From Minwuia sp. (lineage in GTDB: Bacteria > Pseudomonadota > Alphaproteobacteria > Minwuiales > Minwuiaceae): a DNA stretch of 64,000 bases. Shown piece by piece: positions 26,266-34,174 of the stretch (positions are counted from its first letter, which is position 1; the number at the start of each line of letters is the position of its first letter). The notes below the pieces were generated by a model that was not told the DNA's origin, searched no databases, and saw only the letters and a list, made by a program, of their open reading frames with translations. The position numbers were made by a program, and so were the translations under genes. The stretch covers positions 124,001 through 188,000 of the forward strand of contig JARGPL010000015.1 in NCBI GenBank assembly GCA_029210175.1, given 5' to 3'.

Positions 26266-27558
26266 TCAGGACCCGAACGTTTCGCCCCAAAGGTCGGCAG
26301 TATGGGCGTTCAGGAAACGGCCACCCGGATCAAGTTCCCGTCTGAGCGCAGTGAAACGTTCGAAATCAGGATATAGCTCCCGCAGGTCCGCAGCCGTTAG
26401 CGAATGCATCTTGCCCCAGTGAGGTCGCCCGCCGCGACGGCGAAAGATGGGTTCCACATGTTCGAAGAACCAGTCGACGCTGTCTTCGTGCCAGGCATGC
26501 ACGGCCACGGAAATCCGTGGTCCCCCCTGAAACGGGCTGAGCCAGGCGTCGTCTCCGGCGGTCTGGCGACATTCGATGGGGAAGAACACGTCCCGCCGCT
26601 GCCGCTCGATCACCGCCAGTACTTCCTGCAGGGCGTCGAGACCCTGATCGACCGGCAGGTGATATTCCATCTCGTTGAAGCGGTTGTTGCGTTCGCTGGC
26701 CAGCATTTCCCAGCTTGTTCCAATCATTTCCTCCGGCTTCTGGTGTCTGGCCACCTGATTGAGCAGCGCCCGGCGCAGCGGCTTCGACCAGCCAAGCAGG
26801 TCGCGCAGTCGCTTCAGTTGCATGACCGCATTGCTGTCGCTGTTTTCCTTGGCACCAAAGCTATCCGCGTCGGTCTCGTCATGGATGATGTTGAAGGCAT
26901 GGTCACAGAACGGCAGGCAGAAGAATTCGAAGTTGCGGTGTGTGCGCCAACTTCCCATGGCATGGGCCAGCGTGTCCTGCAGGGACCGGGTGAAGGTCCT
27001 GCGGTGCAGCCTGTATGCCGGGCGGACCGATACGGTCGCGTCGGTGATGATGCCCAGACTGCCGATGGCCACGCGCGCCGCGTGCAGCAGATCAGCATTC
27101 TCTGTGGTGCTGGCGGTGACCAACTCCCCGGAAGCGAGCATCAGATTGATCTCCACCATCTCTGCCGAGAGACAGGGAAATCCAACGCCGGTGCCATGGG
27201 TGCCTGTTGATGTGGCACCGGCGAGAGTCTGGACATCGATATCACCCAGGTTCTTGAATGCCAGTCCCTGTTGCTGCAGCCCGCGCGAGAGCGCATTCAG
27301 CGATGCGCCGGCCTGCAGCCGCGCAGTTTCAGCGTTCCGATCGCACGAGAGGACTGTCCCCGGTATTTCATCGAGGCTGATCAGAGTGCCTTCCGTTGCG
27401 GCCAGGGCCGTGAAGGAATGACCTTTGCCGACCATCCGGACATGCCCGTCGGGTGCTCTCAGGGCATCGCGAAGTTCGGTCATGTCCTTGGGCTTCAGCC
27501 ACTTCTGTGGCGTGGACCGGACATGACCCGACCAGTTCTGCCAATTGACGTCTGCCAT
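26266..27558 (-). CDS. D-arabinono-1,4-lactone oxidase family FAD enzyme
   Basis: A 430-residue VAO-type flavoprotein of the aldonolactone oxidase family, which oxidises sugar lactones with oxygen or cytochrome c. The FAD-binding half has GHVRMVGKGHSFTALA and LGDIDVQTLAGATSTGTHGT; the C-terminal ALO domain ends with the signature HWGKMHSLTAADL and LDPGGRFLNAH. A His in GHSF could be the covalent flavin site, as in the family. It is divergent from the small gene before glpD. The substrate is uncertain. Confidence 0.87.
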   Translation of the reverse strand: MADVNWQNWSGHVRSTPQKWLKPKDMTELRDALRAPDGHVRMVGKGHSFTALAATEGTLISLDEIPGTVLSCDRNAETARLQAGASLNALSRGLQQQGLAFKNLGDIDVQTLAGATSTGTHGTGVGFPCLSAEMVEINLMLASGELVTASTTENADLLHAARVAIGSLGIITDATVSVRPAYRLHRRTFTRSLQDTLAHAMGSWRTHRNFEFFCLPFCDHAFNIIHDETDADSFGAKENSDSNAVMQLKRLRDLLGWSKPLRRALLNQVARHQKPEEMIGTSWEMLASERNNRFNEMEYHLPVDQGLDALQEVLAVIERQRRDVFFPIECRQTAGDDAWLSPFQGGPRISVAVHAWHEDSVDWFFEHVEPIFRRRGGRPHWGKMHSLTAADLRELYPDFERFTALRRELDPGGRFLNAHTADLWGETFGS

Positions 27559-27635
27559 CCCGGTCTCCCATAACCTCTGCAGCGGCGACCGTGATGGTAT
27601 CCATCCTCGACGGGGCGCGGCACAGGAGATTGCAC

Positions 27636-27926
27636 ATGGGCGATGATGAACGCCAGGAACTGGCGGAAAAGCGGCTGGACACGATCAAGAGCATTCTGGG
27701 CAGTGCCTGGCGGTCTGACCCGGTGGAAGTCCAGGTGCTGATTGACCGACTGACCGTCGAGACGCTTGTCGACAAGATTTCCAAGCCCCGACGCCAGGTC
27801 TATCGCGCCCTGATCGACTATCTGGAAGACGCGCTGGAAGAACGCGAAGACGCTGATCCGGAAGAGGTGCGGCAGCGCACGGGTCGCCAGAGCTATCTTC
27901 AGCGACTGATCAAGGGCCTCGATTGA
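27636..27926 (+). CDS. Small helical hypothetical protein upstream of glpD
   Basis: A predicted 96-residue acidic, all-helical protein; I do not recognise the family. ATG 27636 has AGGAGA six bases upstream, which decides it over the ATG at 27591. Residues 15-60 (LDTIKSILGSAWRSDPVEVQVLIDRLTVETL) look like two amphipathic helices, followed by a KPRRQVYRALIDYLED helix and a charged tail. It sits 17 bp from the longest possible glpD frame and is probably co-transcribed with it. Confidence 0.7.
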   Translation: MGDDERQELAEKRLDTIKSILGSAWRSDPVEVQVLIDRLTVETLVDKISKPRRQVYRALIDYLEDALEEREDADPEEVRQRTGRQSYLQRLIKGLD

Positions 27927-27985
27927 GGCGTGCATGAGCATGTGTGCCCGATCATGAATGCAAGCGACAGGTGGGTGGGACAGCA

Positions 27986-29494
27986 GTGACCCGGCATTTC
28001 GACATCTTCGTCATTGGTGGCGGCATCAATGGCTGTGGCATCGCCCGTGATGCTGTCGGGCGGGGCCGATCCGTGATGCTGGCGGAAATGAACGACCTGG
28101 CCCAGGGCACGTCGTCGGGATCCACGAAGCTGATCCACGGCGGTCTGCGGTATCTGGAACACTTCGAATTCAGGCTGGTGCGGGAATCCCTGATGGAACG
28201 GGAACGCCTGTGGGCCATGGCACCGCAGATCATCTGGCCCATGCGGTTCGTGCTGCCGCATCACAAGGGGCTGCGTCCAGCCTGGATGCTGCGTCTTGGC
28301 CTGTTCATGTATGACCATCTTGGCGGACGCAGGCTGCTGCCATCGACGCGCACCCTGAACCTGCGCACTGATCCGCTGGGCGCGCCCTTGTCCGACACCT
28401 TCACAAAGGGTTTCGAATATTCAGACTGCTGGGTCGATGACGCCCGTCTGGTCGTTCTCAACGCCCGCGATGCGGCAGACCGGGGGGCGGTCGTGCGCAC
28501 CCGGACAAGGGTCATGTCTGCCCGCGTTGCGCAGGGGAAGTGGCAGGTCCAGATGCTGGACCAGCGCACTGGTGTCGAGGAAATCGTGACCGCTGACGTG
28601 CTGATCAATGCCGCCGGACCCTGGGTAGACGATGTCATTGGCGGGGTCGTGGGCCGCAACAATGCCCACAACGTGCGCCTCGTCCAGGGCAGCCATATCG
28701 TCGTGCCGCGCCTGTTTGACCACGACCGGAGCTACATCTTCCAGAATGCCGATGGCCGGGTCGTCTTCGCCATTCCCTATGAGGGTGATTACACCCTGAT
28801 AGGCACAACGGATCGGGATTTCGATGGCGACCCCGCTGACATTCGCATCAGTGATGAGGAACGGGCCTATCTGACTGAAGCCGTCAGCGCCTATTTCCGC
28901 AAGCCGGTCACGGTCGATGACATAGTCTGGACCTATTCCGCCGTCCGCCCGCTTTACGATGACGGGGCGTCCAGGGCTCAGGAAGCGACCCGCGACTATG
29001 TGCTGACCAGTGACACGGATGCCGGTGCGCCGCTGATCAACGTGTTTGGTGGCAAGATCACCACGTTCCGCCGTCTGGCGGAGGAGGTGATGGAGAAGAT
29101 CGACACGGTCACGGGCCGCAAGTCCACGCCCTGGACAGCGCGGTCGACGTTGCCCGGCGGCGACATGCCGACCACGGGTTTCGATGATTTCGCGACAGCG
29201 TTGCAGGCGGAATTCCCCGCCGTTGATGGCGCAACCGTCACCCGGCTCGCTCGCCTGTATGGCACTGTCGCGCGCGACATTCTCACGTCATCGCAAGATG
29301 AGGGCGGACTGGGTGCGCATTTCGGTGCGGGCATTCATGCCGCGGAACTGCATCATCTGATCCGACGCGAATGGGTGACGGAAGTGGATGATGTTCTCTA
29401 TCGGCGAACCAAGCTGGGCCTGCGTCTGACGGATGCCGAAAAGCAGGGCCTGAGTGACTGGATCAGAAACGAAGTGGCCCCCGCCCGCTCCTGA
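27986..29494 (+). CDS. glpD: Glycerol-3-phosphate dehydrogenase GlpD
   Basis: A 502-residue membrane-associated FAD enzyme that oxidises glycerol-3-phosphate to dihydroxyacetone phosphate and passes electrons to quinone. FAD motif DIFVIGGGINGCGIARDA is at the N-terminus; GTSSGSTKLIHGGLRYLE, DVLINAAGPWVDDV, GDYTLIGTTDRDFDGDP and NVFGGKITTFRRLAEE are family marks. I choose GTG 27986, right before the FAD strand; GTG 27944 would add 14 residues. No glycerol kinase or transporter is adjacent. Confidence 0.93.
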   Translation: MTRHFDIFVIGGGINGCGIARDAVGRGRSVMLAEMNDLAQGTSSGSTKLIHGGLRYLEHFEFRLVRESLMERERLWAMAPQIIWPMRFVLPHHKGLRPAWMLRLGLFMYDHLGGRRLLPSTRTLNLRTDPLGAPLSDTFTKGFEYSDCWVDDARLVVLNARDAADRGAVVRTRTRVMSARVAQGKWQVQMLDQRTGVEEIVTADVLINAAGPWVDDVIGGVVGRNNAHNVRLVQGSHIVVPRLFDHDRSYIFQNADGRVVFAIPYEGDYTLIGTTDRDFDGDPADIRISDEERAYLTEAVSAYFRKPVTVDDIVWTYSAVRPLYDDGASRAQEATRDYVLTSDTDAGAPLINVFGGKITTFRRLAEEVMEKIDTVTGRKSTPWTARSTLPGGDMPTTGFDDFATALQAEFPAVDGATVTRLARLYGTVARDILTSSQDEGGLGAHFGAGIHAAELHHLIRREWVTEVDDVLYRRTKLGLRLTDAEKQGLSDWIRNEVAPARS

Positions 29495-29538
29495 CCGGAC
29501 AGGACGAATCTGCCGCGCCGCGCCGCCTGCTGTGTCGT

Positions 29539-30087
29539 TCAGCGGTGCTGGTCCAGGAACCGGTGAATCTTGGCCCGGGCGCGCGATGTTCGGGACTTTA
29601 CGGTCCCGATTTCGACGTCCAGTTCCTTTGACGCTTCCTGATAGTCCATGCCCATCACGCCCACCAGGTACAGGGTGTCGCGTTCCTGCGATGGCAAGGT
29701 TGCATAGGCCATGGCGAAGTCACTGATGTCGGCCCGGCCTTCCTGGTTTCCTGACGTTGCGAAAAGATGCTCGACGTCGGTGATGTCGACATGCTGTCCG
29801 CGACGGCCACTCTGCCTGAGGTCGGATCGGAACTTGTTGCGCATGATGGTGAAGAGCCAGGCTTCGAGGTTGGTGCCGGTCTGGAACTGATGGCGCGCGC
29901 GCATGGCCCGTTCCATCGTGTCCTGCAGAAGGTCGTCGGCACCCGCCGTGGATCGCGTCAGGCTGATCGCAAAGCGCCTGAGTTTCGGGATGGCGGTGAT
30001 CACGCCATCATTGAAGGGGCAGGCGGTGTGTGAAGCGTTTGCTGCAAGATCGGTTTCTCTGAACAGCGTATTGGGCGAAAGGTCCAA
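29539..30087 (-). CDS. ECF RNA polymerase sigma factor, EcfG-like
   Basis: A 182-residue ECF sigma factor. Region 2 shows DDLLQDTMERAMRARHQF and GTNLEAWLFTIMRNKFRS; region 4 shows LPSQERDTLYLVGVMGMDYQ and VEIGTVKSRTSRARAKI. The linker with TSGNQEGRADISDF resembles the EcfG/ECF15 general stress group of alphaproteobacteria. The usual neighbours NepR and PhyR are not here. The start codon is TTG at 30087; a GTG 27 codons later would remove a leader that is atypical of the family. Two GGAAC-N16/17-CGTT motifs occur within 1.5 kb. Confidence 0.85.
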   Translation of the reverse strand: MDLSPNTLFRETDLAANASHTACPFNDGVITAIPKLRRFAISLTRSTAGADDLLQDTMERAMRARHQFQTGTNLEAWLFTIMRNKFRSDLRQSGRRGQHVDITDVEHLFATSGNQEGRADISDFAMAYATLPSQERDTLYLVGVMGMDYQEASKELDVEIGTVKSRTSRARAKIHRFLDQHR

Positions 30088-30119
30088 GACGTGGTCCCCG
30101 GCTTCCTGGCGAATCTGAT

Positions 30120-30141
30120 CCTTTCACCATGATGGTGAAGG
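30120..30141 (-). terminator. Hairpin between the lipoprotein and sigma factor genes
   Basis: TTCACCAT-N1-ATGGTGAA (30123-30139), an 8-bp stem extended by one G:T and one C:G pair. It lies between the lipoprotein stop and the sigma factor start on the leftward strand, so it may end lipoprotein transcription or act as an operator. Confidence 0.35.
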
Positions 30142-30240
30142 CCGATCCGCCAGGTCACACTGCGGGGCGCCCCGAATGGCCGCGACAACATAGGTTAAGC
30201 TTGCCGCCGATTTCGGGTCTTTCCTGTCATTGAGGACCGG

Positions 30241-30450
30241 TCAGTCGGTCCGTTCCTCGATCTTGTCGCCGGCTTCTTCGGCTGCGTCACCGAATTTCTC
30301 GGTGGCGTCGTCAACCGCGTCCCCGAGTTTTTCACCAGCTTTCTCGATGGATTCACCGGCTGAATCCGGCTCGTCATCGCAGGCGCTGAGCGTCAGTGTG
30401 GCTGCCAGCGCAGCTGCTACGGCGAAAGTCGTGAATCTTGAACTTTGCAT
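30241..30450 (-). CDS. Small lipoprotein with acidic amphipathic repeats
   Basis: A 69-residue predicted lipoprotein. The signal peptide FTTFAVAAALAATLTLSAC ends with the lipobox LSAC and Cys24. The mature part is about 45 residues of Ala/Asp/Glu/Lys heptad-like repeats (EKAGEKLGDAVDDATEKFGD), resembling the helical repeats of stress-induced small lipoproteins or LEA-like peptides. It is surrounded by stress-type genes. An exact family is not assigned. Confidence 0.78.
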   Translation of the reverse strand: MQSSRFTTFAVAAALAATLTLSACDDEPDSAGESIEKAGEKLGDAVDDATEKFGDAAEEAGDKIEERTD

Positions 30451-30540
30451 GGTCTTGCCGATCTCTCTTCAGGTCTCTGTTGGATGAATGGCGGCTCATC
30501 ATGTGATGGGCTGCCATTCTAGCACGGTTTCGATGGTCTC

Positions 30541-30717
30541 TTATCGTGGGCCGCGACGTCCGCGTCCCAGGTGCAAGATCACCGAGATGACCAGCAGTAC
30601 GAGGAAGACAAAGAACAGGATCTGTGCGATCCCCGCAGAAGCGGATGCGATGCCGCCAAAGCCGAATACGCCGGCAACGATTGCCACGATGAAAAAGACA
30701 ATGGCCCAATAGAGCAT
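30541..30717 (-). CDS. DUF1328 small membrane protein
   Basis: A 58-residue protein of the DUF1328/YtjA family with two transmembrane helices: [22 protein letters not shown], and the second from about residue 30 ([20 protein letters not shown]). A basic tail RGRRGPR ends it. A ggagaga ribosome site precedes the ATG. These proteins are often induced in stress; function is unknown. A motif matching the EcfG promoter lies about 50 bp upstream. Confidence 0.9.
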   Translation of the reverse strand: MLYWAIVFFIVAIVAGVFGFGGIASASAGIAQILFFVFLVLLVISVILHLGRGRRGPR

Positions 30718-30769
30718 GGTTCTCTCCCTGCTGTTCATATGGTGCCGACAGGTGGCATCCGTCTGATCC

Positions 30770-30794
30770 AACGAGGGATTGTGGCTTTGGTTCC
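30770..30794 (-). promoter_or_regulatory. EcfG-type promoter for the DUF1328 gene
   Basis: On the minus strand GGAAC (30794-30790) is followed by a 16-base spacer and CGTT (30773-30770). This is the exact consensus of alphaproteobacterial general-stress (EcfG) promoters. It ends 53 bp before the DUF1328 start codon and lies in an intergenic gap, 0.7 kb from an EcfG-like sigma gene. Confidence 0.65.
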
Positions 30795-30811
30795 GATTCA
30801 GTGGCCGTTTC

Positions 30812-31528
30812 TCAGAAATCGGGGCCGCCATCTTCATGCAGGAACTGTTCGTCGAAATCACTCATCTGGCGCAGACGCGGTTCATCCAGCAGGGCGATGC
30901 CTCTGGCTGATGTCTCGATCACCCCCTCACGGACCAGCTGGCGGATCGTGCGGTTGGTATGGACCGGACTGATCCCCAGAACATCCGCCAGCAGGATCTG
31001 TGTGACGGGAAGCAATTGCGCTTCGGCTTCCGGCATGCCGCCCTTGCGCACCCGCTCCGCCAGTTCCACGAGCAGGTGTGCCATGTGCTCCCGCGCTGTC
31101 CGTTGCCCCAGGCTGACAATGTGTTCGCGCAGCACCGATTCCTCCAGTGCAGTACTCCAGAACAGGGTTGCACCAAGGCGCGGGCTGCCGGCGATGACCT
31201 GCATCAGCCTGTCGGGATCGATGCGGGCGTAGCGCACTTCCGTCATCGTGATGACCGTATGATCGGCATGGGCGAAGAAGGCTGCGGCAAAGCCGATCGC
31301 GTCTCCCGGGACCAGGAAATTCATCACCTGACGCCGACCATCCTTCAGCAATCGCTGGCGAAAGGACCAGCCGCGTTCGATCACGTAGGCACTGGGGTAT
31401 TCATCACCCTGGTTGACCAGCCGCGTCTGTGCCGGCACAACCTTCTCCGTCTCGACGCAGGTGGCCAGCGCGATGCGCTCATCGTCGCTCAATTCGGTGA
31501 ACCGGCCCAGTTTTTCGACGAAATGCAT
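30812..31528 (-). CDS. Crp/Fnr family transcriptional regulator
   Basis: A 238-residue regulator. The N-terminal cyclic-nucleotide-binding-type beta roll has [18 protein letters not shown] and [13 protein letters not shown]; a long dimer helix leads to a winged-helix domain with [27 protein letters not shown]. The four-cysteine cluster of true FNR is missing, and the ligand pocket does not clearly match Crp, so the signal is unknown. It lies upstream of the DUF1328 gene, and divergent from a small gene with its own EcfG-like motif. Confidence 0.88.
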   Translation of the reverse strand: MHFVEKLGRFTELSDDERIALATCVETEKVVPAQTRLVNQGDEYPSAYVIERGWSFRQRLLKDGRRQVMNFLVPGDAIGFAAAFFAHADHTVITMTEVRYARIDPDRLMQVIAGSPRLGATLFWSTALEESVLREHIVSLGQRTAREHMAHLLVELAERVRKGGMPEAEAQLLPVTQILLADVLGISPVHTNRTIRQLVREGVIETSARGIALLDEPRLRQMSDFDEQFLHEDGGPDF

Positions 31529-31591
31529 GGCGCGCCCCTATTTTGATCCCGAGCCATTTGCGGGTAAATCGTTCTGGCAGGCAAGTGTCAT

Positions 31592-31617
31592 GGAACTGCA
31601 ACCGCTTCCGCTGCGTT
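31592..31617 (+). promoter_or_regulatory. Second EcfG-type promoter motif
   Basis: GGAAC (31592-31596), 17-base spacer, CGTT (31614-31617). It ends 8 bp before ATG 31626, so a transcript from it would be nearly leaderless. An upstream in-frame ATG at 31590 would make this motif part of the coding region, which would argue against it. Confidence 0.45.
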
Positions 31618-31625
31618 ACCTGTGC

Positions 31626-31922
31626 ATGAATGAAAATGAAGGCGAAGACAAGCGGTCGAGACCTTCAGCATCGCGTGCATTGTTGTCTGCCAGTGCAGCC
31701 GCCGAAGCCTCCCTGACCCTGACCGAACTGATACTTGTGCAGCTGCGCGAGAATGGGTCCCTGTTGCACGAAGATATGATCGAAGGCCTGGAAAGCGCCT
31801 TGCAAAGCCACCTGTCCCTGGCTGTCGATCCGGTGATACCAGAAGATGCCCGTGGCCATCATGAGCACACCGCCGAGATCATCCGATCGGTCCTGACCAG
31901 ACAGCGCACCAGAGTAGGGTGA
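31626..31922 (+). CDS. Small hypothetical protein
   Basis: A predicted 98-residue acidic protein; I do not recognise the family. Residues 1-25 are polar and low in complexity. The core (SLTLTELILVQLRENGSLLHEDMIEGLESALQSHL) reads as two helices with a turn, like small dimeric regulators. The start is uncertain: ATG 31626 lies just behind an EcfG-type promoter motif and lacks a ribosome site, while ATG 31590 adds 12 residues (MELQPLPLRYLC). It is divergent from the Crp/Fnr gene. Confidence 0.6.
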   Translation: MNENEGEDKRSRPSASRALLSASAAAEASLTLTELILVQLRENGSLLHEDMIEGLESALQSHLSLAVDPVIPEDARGHHEHTAEIIRSVLTRQRTRVG

Positions 31923-32039
31923 GGGGGTGCCGTACGCTCACCTGGATTGCCGTCTTGTGTCCACTGGACGCGACGGTCCTGTTTGGGCATAGTCCGCGCA
32001 AGTTCACACTGCATTTTCCTGCTTGGAGCAGACCCGGTC

Positions 32040-32387
32040 ATGGCACATATCGGCACACGGTTCTTCACTTGGCGCAACGGCAAGCTGGTCGGGGAAGACC
32101 AGTTTGGCAACCGCTATTACGAAGACCGTCGCGGTTCCGGTCGCCGCTGGGTGGTCTACAAGGGCACGGTGGAGGCTTCGAAGGTTCCGTCGCAATGGAA
32201 TGCGTGGCTGCACCGCACCACCGACAAGGTGCCCGACGCCAAGGCTGATCTGCGCGATTGGGAAAAACTGCATCAGCCGAATCTGACAGGCACGCCGCAT
32301 GCCTATCGGCCAGCGGGGCATGTCACCCGTGGTGCCAAGCGCGCTGCGGCCACCGGTGATTATGAGGCCTGGTCGCCGGAAGGCTGA
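32040..32387 (+). CDS. NDUFA12-type NADH:ubiquinone oxidoreductase accessory subunit
   Basis: A 115-residue complex I accessory protein related to mitochondrial NDUFA12 (B17.2), found in alphaproteobacteria and eukaryotes. Seen: GTRFFTWRNGKLVGEDQFGN, YYEDRRGSGRRWVVYKG, VPSQWNAWLHRTTD, and PNLTGTPHAYRPAGH. ATG 32040 directly starts the domain; the longer upstream frame has no family match. It heads a group with mlaD, as in many alphaproteobacteria. Confidence 0.92.
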   Translation: MAHIGTRFFTWRNGKLVGEDQFGNRYYEDRRGSGRRWVVYKGTVEASKVPSQWNAWLHRTTDKVPDAKADLRDWEKLHQPNLTGTPHAYRPAGHVTRGAKRAAATGDYEAWSPEG

Positions 32388-32424
32388 TCGCGCCGTTTCA
32401 ACCAGAATTCAGGGGCAGCAAAGT

Positions 32425-32883
32425 ATGTCCAACAATATCGTCGAGACAGTCATCGGGGCCGTGGTCATTGCCATTGCGGCCATGTTCCTGTTCTTCGCAT
32501 ACCGCACCGCCGACCTGGCACCCGGCACGGGCTATGAACTGATCGCAAAGTTCGGCACAGTGAATGGCGTCAACGTCGGCGCAGACGTGCGGATGAGCGG
32601 CATCAAGATCGGGTCAGTCACATCGACGGAACTGGAATCGCCCAGCTTCCTGGCGCTGGTGAAGCTCAACATCGCGTCCTCCGTGCAAATTCCGAAGGAT
32701 TCGTCGGTGCGCGTGCTCGCCGATGGCCTGTTGGGTGACACGTTCCTGTCGATCGAGCCGGGCGGGGATGAGGCAAACATGAATGCGGGTGATGTGTTCA
32801 GGTTTGCCCAGGGGTCCGTCAACCTGATGGATCTGGTCGGTCAGGCGATCTATTCCAGCGGGTCCGGCGGCGACAGCAAGTGA
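32425..32883 (+). CDS. mlaD: Outer membrane lipid asymmetry protein MlaD
   Basis: A 152-residue MCE-domain protein anchored by one N-terminal transmembrane helix (residues 7-25) with a periplasmic beta-barrel domain. It is the substrate-binding part of the Mla phospholipid transport system. MCE marks: YELIAKFGTVNGVNVGADVR, MSGIKIGSVTS, LADGLLGDTFLSIEPGGDE. Its ABC partners MlaE/MlaF are not in the window. An AGGGGCAG leader precedes the ATG. The stop overlaps the next GTG start. Confidence 0.92.
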   Translation: MSNNIVETVIGAVVIAIAAMFLFFAYRTADLAPGTGYELIAKFGTVNGVNVGADVRMSGIKIGSVTSTELESPSFLALVKLNIASSVQIPKDSSVRVLADGLLGDTFLSIEPGGDEANMNAGDVFRFAQGSVNLMDLVGQAIYSSGSGGDSK

Positions 32884-33650
32884 CCGCCGGGTCTGAAGCC
32901 CAGTCACAGGACTGGCAGCCGCATCGCTACCAGAAGAATGCCGGTTTCGTTGCAGTGCTCGGGTCTGCAGTTTTCGGCTTGCTTGACCCGCAACCTGGTG
33001 AACGGGTCCTCGACCTTGGCTGTGGTGATGGCGTGCTGACCGAAAAGCTGGTCGCCGCAGGCTGCGACGCTGTTGGTGTCGATGCCGGGGCGGACATGAT
33101 TGCCGCCGCGCGGGCACGCGGACTGGATGCCCATGTCGTCGACGGCCATGCGCTGGATTTCGACGGCGCGTTCGATGCCGTTTTTTCCAATGCGGCGCTG
33201 CACTGGATGGTGCGACCGCAGGAAGTTGTCGCCGGTGTCTTTCGCGCCCTGAGGCCGGGTGGCCGTTTTGTTGCCGAATTTGGCGGGCATGGAAACGTTG
33301 CGGCGATCCGCACGGCACTGCTTGCCGTTCTGGCGCGTCGTGGCATTGATGGGTTGGCGCTGAGCCCCTGGTACTTTCCGACGCCGGACGAATACAGGGC
33401 CCTGCTGCAGGCCGGTGGTTTCACGGTGCATTCTGCCGAACTGATACCGCGCCCGACACCCCTGCCAACCGATGTCGGTGGCTGGCTGGATACATTTGCG
33501 GACAGTTTCTTTGCCGCCTTGCCGCAGGCGGAACGCGCAGAGGTGAAGGGGGAGGTGATTGACCTGCTCCGCCCCGTGCTTTGTGACAGTGAGGGACGAT
33601 GGACCGCCGATTACGTCCGATTGCGCTTTTCAGCCTCGCGCTCTGCCTGA
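32880..33650 (+). CDS. Class I SAM-dependent methyltransferase
   Basis: A 256-residue methyltransferase related to trans-aconitate/malonyl-ACP-type enzymes. Motif I VLDLGCGDGVLTEKL, AVGVDAGADMIAAARARG, FDAVFSNAALHWMVRP and LRPGGRFVAEFGGHGNV are visible; the last two are typical of the trans-aconitate methyltransferase group. GTG 32880 overlaps the mlaD stop (GTGA). Its 3' end overlaps the DUF2155 gene by 52 bp. The substrate is not known. Confidence 0.82.
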   Translation: MTAGSEAQSQDWQPHRYQKNAGFVAVLGSAVFGLLDPQPGERVLDLGCGDGVLTEKLVAAGCDAVGVDAGADMIAAARARGLDAHVVDGHALDFDGAFDAVFSNAALHWMVRPQEVVAGVFRALRPGGRFVAEFGGHGNVAAIRTALLAVLARRGIDGLALSPWYFPTPDEYRALLQAGGFTVHSAELIPRPTPLPTDVGGWLDTFADSFFAALPQAERAEVKGEVIDLLRPVLCDSEGRWTADYVRLRFSASRSA

Positions 33651-34114
33651 GCCTTCTTTCGGTTCTGGTGAGTGGCCTTCCGGCGTCTTCACAGATCATT
33701 GTCGAAGGGCAGGGCAGCGACATCACCGCCGCCCAGGCAGAAGACGCGACCGGTCGCATTGCCGTGCTGCGGGCGCTGGACAAGGTAACTGCCCGCACCG
33801 TCGATCTGGAAGTCCCGGTCAACGAACCGGTGCGCTTCGGTACGCTGGTGACGACGGTGCGCTATTGCCGGACCCGGCCACCGGAGGAGCCGCCCGAGAC
33901 CTTCGCGTTCCTGGAAATCGAGGAAGCGACGGAGGGGCGTGTCGGCACGCGGATATTCACTGGCTGGATGATTGCGTCCAGCCCGGCGCTGAACCCTTTG
34001 GAACACCCGGTCTACGCGATCTGGGTCGTGGGCTGTCGCCACCCTGAACCGCCTGCAGTCGAAACCGAAGCTGACACGGAAGCCGATTCCGAGGGTGCGC
34101 CCGGGGCCGAATAG
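33599..34114 (+). CDS. DUF2155 exported protein
   Basis: A 171-residue exported protein. The signal peptide LFSLALCLSLLSVLVSGLPASS is followed by the DUF2155 domain, with AVLRALDKVTARTVDLEVPV, the cysteine of VRYCRTRPPEEPPE, and GWMIASSPALNPLEHPVYAIWVVGC. A Glu/Asp-rich tail ends it. Function is unknown; in many alphaproteobacteria it neighbours the NDUFA12 and mla genes, as here. The start lies 52 bp inside the upstream gene. Confidence 0.88.
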   Translation: MDRRLRPIALFSLALCLSLLSVLVSGLPASSQIIVEGQGSDITAAQAEDATGRIAVLRALDKVTARTVDLEVPVNEPVRFGTLVTTVRYCRTRPPEEPPETFAFLEIEEATEGRVGTRIFTGWMIASSPALNPLEHPVYAIWVVGCRHPEPPAVETEADTEADSEGAPGAE

Positions 34115-34174
34115 CCGGATCGAACCGCCGGGCCGGTCTATCTGACCAATGGCCCGGCGTTCAGGGCGCTGGCT

